Shown here: one piece after another, positions 55,539 to 64,000 of the stretch
How positions within the stretch are numbered: position 1 is the stretch's first letter
Layout: every line of letters starts with the position of its first letter
Assembly (NCBI GenBank): GCA_021495925.1
Contig: JAKEKT010000007.1
Location: 310,001 to 374,000, forward strand
Direction of reading: 5' to 3'
DNA length: 64,000 nt
Source: Diplodia intermedia
Taxonomy: Eukaryota > Ascomycota > Dothideomycetes > Botryosphaeriales > Botryosphaeriaceae
The notes under the pieces: generated by a model
The model's input: only the letters and a program-made list of their open reading frames with translations
Told to the model about the DNA's origin: nothing
Databases searched by the model: none
Made by a program: the position numbers and the translations under genes

Positions 55539-58500
55539 GGCGCTGGAAGCTGAGGGGATTTGAGAAGGTTTGAGAAAGCAAGCGATCCTTCAGTGAAGAG
55601 GACCAGAGGAAAGATGAAGCTCAAAAGTGATGGCTTCTTGTGAATGCTTGAGAAGGCTTGAGTGCTCTGCTTCTTCGACTGACAACGGAACGATTGTCTA
55701 CATTTATATCCAACACTCTCGAGACAAGAGCTGAAGAGGTCCCGGAACTCTCTACCGCATTGTCGAGTCCAGAGCTGTCAGTGTGTGGAGTCTGTGCATC
55801 GTATCGTGGAAAAGTCCAAGCCAGCAAACGCCATCATCCCGGCTACATGTTGACATGGGATGATGTGGCGTCAGCTGGGCCGTTATGGCTCCGGCTCTAG
55901 GGCTGACCAGGCGGCAGTTTGCCCCCACGAGGGCGCGGTAGCTTCCCACACGTGGGCTCCATTCAGAGAGTTGGCGGAAAACTAACACAGTTCACCCGGG
56001 CCGGCTCCCTCTTGGCGGGACTGCTCTGGTCCAGATGCGGCGAATTACCTGGTCACTGTAGAGGCGCCCATGTGGCAACCTCGTGCAGTGGGCCCAGCTG
56101 AATGGACAGAATGGAGAGCGAGCCTATGAGAAGCGGACAATTTCTGTAGAACCAGTGGTTCGGAGACGACCGGCGGGCTAGTGTACCTCTGGAAGAGCGT
56201 AGCCGACCGTTTCGTCGTTCGGATGGTAAGCTACAGGGGAGCATGTCCACGGGTCGCACAACGCTGTGCGGAAAACCCGAAACTGACTTGTTAACAGCCT
56301 TGTTGTTGACAGCAACAACCGGCACTGCACTAAGTGCTGCAGCGGCAGGGTTTGTTTCAAGCCATGTCCCGATCGGGCAAGTCGTCCAGCTGAATGCATG
56401 AACTAACAGCTTTCTTGGGTCGGGGAGCGGTATAAGGACCGGACTGGCCAATCAAAGAACTGCATCTCCAGGAATGCCCCTACAGCAATGCACGAAAGAG
56501 GTTACACCACTCCTTGGCACTCAGGCACACAGTACTCATGCCAAGCCAGCCACGACACCTCGCTCCGCTCGTCCTCGTAAAAGTTGCCAAGCAGCACTCA
56601 GCTGCTCGCCCCGTTGACGCCGCATCTCTTGGCCAGCATCCTCCGCCTCTCAGCGACTGCCCATGTGATGGCAAAGCAAAGCTTGGCTTTCGGTACCACC
56701 GTACAACTGTTCGGGCCCAGGAACAGACCACACTTTGCAGCATTCCTGCGCGGGGAAGCTCCGGTTCCCGAGGTTCATCCTCGGTTTCATCATCCTCACT
56801 AACGGTCCTGTGGTTGAACATGAGATTGAGGTCTGCAGCAGCAGCCGGAAGAGACAACAAGCCCGCCGCCTGCGCCCAAGATTGGCTTCTGCAGGCAAGC
56901 GGCAACTCAGCCGGAGCGGACCGCCACCAATAAAGACACTGTACTCTGCCGCCTTCCATCGCGTCCGCCCCGCTGACAGCTGAAGTGTTGCTGCCGCCGC
57001 TCCGCCATAGTCTCCGTGGGTACTGCGTCGCTAGCTTTGCGTGGCGTCCGACCATGCACGGACGCAGGTACTGGCCAGCTGGATTATTGAGTGATAATCC
57101 CCCTCTGCATGGCCTCCGGCTTTAGCGTGCCATCAGCGTATGCAAGAAGCCTTGGCATCGCTTATGTTTCTTGTTGTGCCGTGTCTCATCCACCACGTTT
57201 TGGGAGCTGATGTCGGAACTAAGCTCATGCTTTTGGCATCAAGCTCCCCCGCATGACGATCCTATTTTCGTATTTCCCTCCTGGGAAACCCCACAGCCCA
57301 CTCACGGTTCATCCGATGTCGCCATCGCTGAGAAATACGGCTTGCTGGTGCGGGGCAAGGCGGCGGTGTGCGTCTAGAACATCTGCTGAAGGCGACTTGC
57401 AGATCAGGCAGATACCCAGCAGTGACACGCATCACATCCCAAGCTATAAATGACAGCAAAGCTTGGCCATGGCCATGGCCATCCAGACAAGCCACAGCGG
57501 CTCGGTTTGTGCCGAAAAGACAACTGCTGGCCTGTTTTGGCCGCACGCTACCCTCTTTTCTCCCCTCGCTGGAGACTAACCCGCACATCCATGGGCGGCG
57601 CCATCCGCACGGCAGCTCTCGCTTGCGCCTCTCGCTACCAGCTCAACAGTTCACGATCGTCATGGCTTCAAGCTATTTTCGAGGCGAGAAATTCAGCTGG
57701 CCAAAGTTCGACGCGCCGTGGCGCTCTTCCCCGAGGTGCTCCTATCGCCCAAGCACCGCCACTCGTGTTGCGAAATGAACCGGTGACCTCTTGCAGATGA
57801 AGATGCAAGCATTATCCTTCGCCTTTTCTATTTTGTTGCTCGGTTCTTTTCCTGCATCATCTGTGGCGGAGAAGTGAACAGCCTTGTCCATTCAGCTACG
57901 TCTTCAGCCGCTTCCGCGCGGGCGCCTTGAATCCTTCACCAAACACTCCGTCCACGGCGGGCCCCATGGTCTAATCCACTAGCTTCGCAATACCCCAGTT
58001 TTACGCCAAGAGAACGCTTGCTGCCAATTAAGCAGCGCTTGGCACGCGCGCGGTCCTCTGGATACACGGCGGGGCTTCAATCAAGCAAGTTTGGTCAGCA
58101 GCCAAGCCAATGAAGCTGTCCCAAGTTCTATGCAGAGACTACCCCACAGATCATACCGTGGATTACGAAATGCTTCGTCCTTTGGTGTTCCGCAACAGAC
58201 ATAAGCCCTCATCAGCCGTGTCTTGGCACTCTTCTCATCGGCAGTTGAAGTAGGTATCCGGATGAAGATGTTCGATTCAAAATCATACAGGAACATCCAT
58301 ACATACACTTCAACCACCCATGCAAGTCTCAAAGGCTCCATGTCAGCCTTCCTCCGCTCTCTTCCTCGTTTGCCTGTGGTTGATATCGCGTGCCATGATC
58401 ATATTCTCCAGTATCTTCCTCCCCGCTCCCTCTACGATCCCCGCATACGACCAAGCTAAGAGATTCGAGAGCCCCGGTAGCAAGCCGAAGGTGGTCGGCA

Positions 58501-59145
58501 GATAGCAGCCAACGGCATCGCCAAGAACCGCCGGACTCGTCGAAGCAAAAATCCGCTCAACATCCTCTTGGCGGGAAACTAAACGCCGCTCGGAACCACC
58601 AAAAAAAAAAAAAAAAAAAGCGGCTCGAGGCGATTGACTACTTCGACCAAATGGGGGATGAAAAAGTACATTGAGCTTGTGACTAGATCCGGTGTTGATC
58701 ACTTTCAAACCCCCATTCCCGAAAATTCTCATGCTCGTACCAGCCAGTCGCAGTTGTGATCACCTCTCACCCTTCTTCTTCAGTGCACACCCACGATGGT
58801 CTTCGGATCTTGATAATCCATTGGATCGTATCCTGCAGCATCGCAATCTCCCTACCGGTGGAGTAGGTCCTACCAGTGTACGAGTTGGGCCCGGGGCCGG
58901 CTCAATATCCGGAGTGCTTTGTATGCAGCGATTACTCCACGTCGTAGACACTTTGCATCACGGTGCGCAAGAGCCCTCCAAAAAGCGCCGCCAACGGCCC
59001 ACACATGCGGACGTGCAGCGCGGACGAAGCGTAACACCATTTACGCGAAGAGAGAGCAGAACCCCCATCACACAAAACACCGATATCCACGATAAAAAGC
59101 CACGACTTCTGTTTTCATGTCATTCATTAATGTTCTACCCACGAT
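55539..59145. other. Gene-free stretch of 3.6 kb
   Basis: The oxidase promoter lies at the left end. No gene is supported in the rest. An A run of about 18 bases lies near 58602-58619. Open frames at 56514-56933 and 57368-57778 lack any recognisable domain. Confidence 0.5.
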
Positions 59146-61259
59146 TCACGACACACTACCCAGCGCGGCCGGTTTCTGGATCTTAAAGCTCGGGGTGGTC
59201 GTGATGCTGATGCCATTGCCACTGCCCTTGACCAACGCCGTCGCCGTCGCCGCTGCCGCCGCTGGTCCACCCTTGTCAGTTGCCGACGCCGCCGCCGCTT
59301 TCGCCGATGCCACTGAGGAGGAGCCGGTGCCGCGCACCCCTCCATTCTCTTGATGACGAGGAGTAGCACCGTTAGCCGTGCTATCTTCAGACGCTCTGCG
59401 GGAGTCATTTGGAGTGCCAGGATACCTGAGCAATGCCCTGAAGCCTCCCGCCTTGCGCGAAGGAATGTCGCCCTTGCCGGCCGTGGCGACGTAGAGGAGG
59501 TATTTGAGGTTCGGGAGCGTCTGGCGTATGTCCAGGAGCTTGAGCCCGATTTCGTTGGACAGGAGCTCGATGTCCTTGTTCAGCAGGAACACGCCGTACT
59601 CGAACCGGTATCTGACGGTGCCTCTCATGAACAAAGGATAAGTGCGGGGCCCGGTGGTCATGGAGATGGGGTCGTCGATGGTGGAACTCGATCCTTTTGG
59701 ATCCACGGGGTAAGCCAATGGGAGGGAGAGGTAGACGGACAGATGCGCAACCACTTGAGCAACGTAACCAAGAGCGGCGCCAGTCACGTCCTCTCTGACG
59801 TCGTCGAATTCGGAATTGGGCAGTGCAAGGCCTCTGATGGTGAAAGACAGCGAACGGCCGGGTATGGGCTCAATGGGGTAGATATTGAGCAAGTCCTCAC
59901 AGACACGCCTTCTGTGGCCGAGAATCTCGTCCTGTGTCTGCTGGAGAGTGATTTTCCGTTCCTCAAGCTGCTCCTTGCCGTGTTCAATGTCTCCCAGAGT
60001 TCGCGCTTGCAGTTCTCGTCCTTTCTTCATGGCCTCACGACGGTACCTGATGCTGGCTTGCAGATCGTTGCGCTTCTTCCTCGCAGCTTCCAGACGTCTC
60101 TTTTGCGAAGCTACCGCTGCCTCGACCTGCTTGAGCCTCTCCTGCGCCTCAGGAACCCGATTTACCGTGGAAAGTAATTCGTCGTTGCTCTCAATTATGG
60201 CATTGATTTCTGTTGTTAGGCGGTCCCGTGTGGCCAAGGCATCTTGAATGCAGTCATCCAGTGTGGAAAGCCTCATCAGTTGGTCGTATGAGGAGGTCAA
60301 TTGAGGGGCGGCGGACGTTGATTTGGCCGGGGCGGCAGCAAAGTCGAGACGATAGTCTTCGGAAGCAATGTCCATGAAGCTGGTGTATATGCCGTCGGTA
60401 AAGTGGAACAGAATGCAGTTCTGAGGAAAGGGATGATGGAAGCTGTCGAGCTAAGACACGAGTCACTCTACCAAGATCCGGCACGATGGATGGCAAACTT
60501 ACTGATTTGCCAATGAACTGCAAGGAGCGGAAGTTCACGGCCATGTCCAAGAGGTGCTGGTGCTCGGCCATGGCCTCGCTCTTGACCCAGACCTTGACAG
60601 CGAGCTCGTCCAGCCTGGTCACGGCCGGGCCCCACGGATGCAGGTCGAAGAAGCGAAAGTCGGGATTCATCGCCTTCTCGACTTCCTCGCTCACGTAGAC
60701 CGGCTCATCAACGCCGTCGACGTGCAGCGAGAAAAAGGTATTGGCCATGCGTCCGCCCGTCACATCCTCGAGTTTCTTCTGACGCTGCAACGGACTGGCC
60801 CCCGACCACTCCATGGTGCTTCTGCGCCGCATTCTGCTAAAGCTAGGCCTGAGAGACACATCTGCAGCAGCAGCATCCTTGCTGTCCGGCCTTGGGGAAT
60901 CGGTCATGGCGGACTCGCTGATGGGCCTAAGGTCGTTGGCCCGTAGATCGTGCGAGGAGCGCGAGTGTTCAAGCTTGCGGCTCTCGCGCTGGGCCAGGGC
61001 CTTCGTAGCCGTCTTCAGAGACGAGGGTATAGCGTCGTCGTCAATGGTGCCCCGGCGGGGGCGGCCGGTGGCTTGGACAAGGGCCAAGTTCCGGATGGTG
61101 ATTCCCTGGAGATGGCGAATCTTCCGGTTCTACTTCATCTCAGCGGGCAGGCAACGGCTGGAGTGGGCGCACGAGGGGGCATACGTATGGGAGCAGCCAG
61201 GGGCGGTCCCGGCGGCCGAGATCATGTTGGTCGGCGGGGCCGCTCGAGCTTCCTGGCAT
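59146..61259 (-). CDS. VPS38: Vps38/UVRAG subunit of class III PI3-kinase complex II
   Basis: This protein bridges Vps34-Vps15-Vps30 on endosomes for vacuolar sorting. Exons are 61259-61185, 61129-60503 and 60450-59146, closing to 668 aa. The short first exon (25 codons, MPGSSSGPADQHDLGRRDRP, ending WLLPY) is joined by a 55-nt intron (GTATGC..GAAGTAG) to NRKIRHLQGITIRNL. Without it the gene appears to start in the middle at LALVQATG. A C2-like region (ANTFFSLHVDGVDEPVYVSE, FFDLHPWGPA) precedes a long coiled coil at about 300-400 (AIIESNDELLSTVNR, QERLKQVEAAVASQKRRLEA). The C-terminal BARA2-like domain follows (FTIRGLALPNSEFDD, ALGYVAQVVAHLSVYL, RYRFEYGVFLLNKDIELL, LPNLKYLLYVA). The final 100 residues are low-complexity. 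Atg14 is a related alternative, but the C2 plus domain order favours UVRAG. Confidence 0.87.
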
Positions 61260-61584
61260 GGTGTTGGCTTCGGCGCACGCGTCGGCGGGCGTGCGGGGCG
61301 ACGGCAGAGCTGGCGATGGGTGCAGAGAGGTTCAAATGGCAGGTGCTGAGCTGGGCTGCCCCGGAATCGCAGTCATTGCGCCGTGCATGGCGGTGTCGGG
61401 TCGGGGAGGAGGTGTTGTGCAGGTGTCCCGCATGCCCGCGCGCCCGCCGTCATCACAAGCGCGCGCGCCCGGGCCAAGCCTGATGTTCGCGACTTTTCCT
61501 CCCGCTCCCTCGTCCACCGTCGGCACCACACCACCGCCCCTCCTCTCGCTCCGCCTCTGCCAAACACACGCCGCGGCCTTCATC
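61260..61584. promoter_or_regulatory. Bidirectional promoter, VPS38 / mL67
   Basis: Only 325 bases separate the divergent start codons, so both promoters and leaders share this stretch. The right side, next to mL67, is CT-rich. Confidence 0.55.
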
Positions 61585-62978
61585 ATGGAGTTGACCAAGG
61601 CCGCGCAGGCCGCGCGCCTCGCGAAGAAGGCCTTTTTCGCGCAGAAGGCCACGGAGCAGGGCCGGCACATTTTCATCTACAACAACATCCGCACCAACCA
61701 GACCGTCTGCTCGCTGGAGCGCAGCTTGAATGTATGCATCCACTGCCCCGCCTGGACACCAATTGGGTGTGCGGGGCGCTTCAATCGCTAAATGGTGATC
61801 AGAACCACGACGCATTATCGCAACTCGCCTACGCCGGCAAGAAGACGGTTCCTGCAGCCCTGCGCAAAGACGTGTGGCGTCCTATGGCCATTGTCACCTT
61901 CCCCAGCCCGACCCAAGGCCGATCCGTATACCAAAAGCTACGCGAGTTCCGGAAGCTGCACGAGCTACACTGGGACACCAACAAGGAATACCCCATGCTC
62001 CCCCCCGAAACGCAAAAGCGGATCAAAGAGGGCAAGGCCGCACCAACCAAGAAGGAGAGGGCGAAGATCATCATGGACCAGAAGGCGAATACCATAGCCG
62101 ATCTTGCTGCCCTGCTGAGGACGCACGATGAAGAAGGCCGTGTGCAGAAGCTGCGCGCAGAGGTCCAAGCATTGGAGGCGGCGCACAAGAGTCGCTTGGC
62201 CGAGATTGAACAGGAAATGGCAGCAAAGAAGCTGGAGATGGATGATCCCAAGCTGAACGGTTCCACCCGGAAGCCTATCCTCGTAGTGTACAAGAGCTTG
62301 AAGCGTGAAAAGGAGTTGCTTCTCAAGGGCGCGGAGCGTGAAGCGCTTCTCGAGAGCTTGCATGAAAAGGAGTCGCATCTCGAGAACTTGAAGCGTGAAA
62401 AGGAGAAGCTGCTCAGCACCGAGGCGACACCAGAGGCGCTAGCGAAGGACGTCGAACTGGCGAACAAGGCAGAGAATGGCGGTCTGTTGAAGCTCGCCGA
62501 AGAAATCAGAGAGGCGAACAAATTCCTGGCCACGGAGCTCCTCACCCCTAGGGCGAGGCGCGGTTGGGCACAGCGCGTAGAGGAGGCTCAAAGGGAACAG
62601 AAGGAAATGTGGAGGGCGATCGAATCGGTGGGGGAAGAGGTGGCACGCAGGATGGCCAAGAGCGGCAGCAAGGCGCCTCCGCCCAAGGCTCTATGGGGGG
62701 TCAATGGCGTCAGCATCAGGTGGGCAGACATGCTCGATGCTGACTATGCTGGGGAGTGGCCGGCGAAGGTTGTGCATGACACGCTTGGACTGGTGAGGCA
62801 CTCGGCGCCAGACCCCAAGCGTGCAGCACCAGGCCTCTCAATTACGAATGCGGAATTTGAGCGCAAGCTGGCAAAGGAGGCAGAGCTCGAGACGGCAGAG
62901 CTCGAGACGGCAGAGGAGGGCGAGACGGCAGAGCAGGGCGAGACGGCAGAGCAGGGCAAGAGGTCATCTGTGGTGTAA
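61585..62978 (+). CDS. MHR1: Mitochondrial large ribosomal subunit protein mL67 (Mhr1 family)
   Basis: The family member in yeast is both a mitoribosomal protein and a factor for mitochondrial DNA recombination. Exons are 61585-61731 and 61803-62978 with a 71-nt intron, giving 440 aa. The N-terminal core carries HIFIYNNIRTNQTVCSL, then KKTVPAALRKDVWRPMAIVT and REFRKLHELHW, which define the family. From about residue 130 to 330 the protein is a long charged coiled coil (LRAEVQALEAAHKSRLAEIE and similar). A conserved C-terminal block follows with KALWGVNGVSIRWADMLDA and EWPAKVVHDTLGL. The end is a run of short tandem peptide repeats. It is much longer than the yeast protein (about 226 aa), as in other filamentous fungi. 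Confidence 0.9.
62884..62957 (+). repeat. Short coding tandem repeat at the mL67 C-terminus
   Basis: Units of 12-18 bases based on GAGACGGCAGAG are repeated, encoding ELETAELETAEEGETAEQGE and TAEQG. Copy number is likely to vary between strains. Confidence 0.8.
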
Positions 62979-63208
62979 GATAATGATTTAATGGCGGATC
63001 ACATGCGTCGAACAGCGCCTAGGGCGAATCGGGAAACCGTGGACCCTGGCGGCGGTGAAGGGTGCGGCTAGGCGGAGCGCGGAAATTGCGGAGGTCGAGT
63101 CGTGCCCTGCCCGACCGCCGCTCTGCTGCTGATTTTCTGCCGCCGAGCTCCATATCGTCGACACTCGCCCTCCCGCCGTCCATCTGCCCTGCCGCTCTCC
63201 AGCCCAGC

Positions 63209-64000
63209 ATGGCCCGTTCCGACCAGACCGAGCCGTTTCCGCCCCTCCACCCGCTGCAGGAACCCTCGGCCCTCAGCGGTGCCGCGCGCCGCCGCCGAAA
63301 GAGCAGCAACCTTGGCGACGACCCCAGGGGAGATACCGGCACCGTGAGCCTTGCCACGGCCTTCGATACCCAGCCGCCCGCCGACGAGGTACGCCGTCTG
63401 TCCATGCTGCGCAGCAATGCCTGCCGCTGACCCTTTGCCTGCAGCGCTTCCCCAAGCAACACCGCCCCTCCAAGCGCCGCAAGGCCAAGTCTCTCATGCG
63501 CCGCTGGCTGAAGCTCTCCATCCGCCACACCTGGCTCAATCCGCTCATCCTCATCGTCGTCTTCCTCGCCGCCTATGCTACCAACCCCACCGACTCCAAC
63601 CCGCTGCATGCCGCCATCTTCCTGTCCTACCCTCTTGCCCGCGCTCCCGATGCCGACCCGGCCGCCCCGATACAGTATGGCAAGGGAGGCAGGGACTTCG
63701 CCTTCGTCGGCTTCTACATCATCGTCTTCTCCTTCACCCGCGAGTTCCTGATGCAGCGCTTGCTGCGCCCCATGGCCATCCGCTGCGGCATCAAGTCGCG
63801 CGCCAAGCAGGCACGCTTCATGGAGCAAGTCTACACCGCCATCTACTTTGGAATCTTTGGTCCGTTTGGCCTCTACGTCATGTCGCGCACGCCGGTGTGG
63901 TATTTCAACACCCGCGGCATGTACGAGGGCTTCCCGCACAAAACCCACGAGGCCGTGTTCAAGGCCTACTACTTGCTCCAGGCCAGCTACTGGGCCCAGC
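63209..64000 (+). CDS. LAG1: LAG1-type ceramide synthase, N-terminal part
   Basis: The enzyme joins a sphingoid base with a fatty acyl-CoA in the endoplasmic reticulum. Exon 1 is 63209-63388, the intron is 56 nt (GTACGC..CTGCAG) and exon 2 runs from 63445 off the right edge. The visible 245 aa hold a cytosolic N-terminus, a basic stretch (KQHRPSKRRKAKSLMRRW), a first membrane segment (WLNPLILIVVFLAAYA), a second (DFAFVGFYIIVFSFTREF), then the start of the TLC domain (QARFMEQVYTAIYFGIFGPF and GLYVMSRTPVWYFNTRGMYE). The RFMEQ and WYFNT phrases are typical of fungal Lag1/Lac1. The catalytic double-His motif lies beyond the window, so activity cannot be judged. LAC1 and LAG1 paralogues cannot be separated here. 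Confidence 0.93.

Overview
The window is nuclear DNA from a filamentous ascomycete (Pezizomycotina, plausibly Dothideomycetes; placement is inferred from gene families, not measured). Genes carry short 40-60 nt introns with GT..AG ends and CTAAC-like branch sites. Conserved genes are GC-rich and separated by long intergenic stretches. Families seen include a fungal Zn2Cys6 regulator, mL67/MHR1, a bilirubin-oxidase-like multicopper oxidase and a CorA-like membrane protein. There is no operon structure. Exon boundaries below were read by hand from splice signals and reading-frame continuity. Individual boundaries could be off by a base or two, but the summed exon lengths close in frame except where stated.

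Layout. 0-5 kb: an accessory block with two copies of a fungal-specific multi-pass membrane protein gene on the minus strand. The left copy is cut by the window edge and has an in-frame stop. Decayed gene fragments follow. 5.9-8.5 kb: RIB1 (GTP cyclohydrolase II) converging on eIF1A. 10.3-20.6 kb: an OYE-type NADH:flavin oxidoreductase, a SET-domain protein, a secreted GH37 trehalase, a Ser/Pro-rich protein and a Gfo/Idh/MocA dehydrogenase, all on plus. 21.2-21.5 kb: an intron-containing tRNA-Tyr and a 5' half-copy of it. 23-29.3 kb: a second accessory block with a broken gene, a CorA-like protein and a protein kinase fused to a VWA domain. 30.0-31.4 kb: a palindromic MITE-like element and a tandem array of about 250 bp units.

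32.6-44.5 kb: complex I subunit NDUFB7 (minus), CDC14 phosphatase (minus) divergent from a SET-domain lysine methyltransferase (plus), then a Zn2Cys6 transcription factor. 44.5-50.7 kb: a gene-poor stretch with the relic of a protein kinase gene. 50.7-55.5 kb: FAM32A-like protein, a second inverted copy of the MITE-like element, a TUDOR/DUF2945 protein and a secreted multicopper oxidase. 59.1-64 kb: the Vps38/UVRAG subunit of PI3-kinase complex II divergent from mitochondrial mL67/MHR1, then the start of a LAG1-type ceramide synthase that runs off the right edge.

The conserved genes are unrelated housekeeping functions: riboflavin synthesis, translation start, respiration, mitotic exit, vesicle traffic, mitochondrial translation and sphingolipid synthesis. 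The unusual content sits in the accessory blocks. The most notable items are the kinase-VWA fusion beside a CorA-like gene, the degenerate kinase, the duplicated membrane-protein locus, the palindromic repeat pair and the tandem array.
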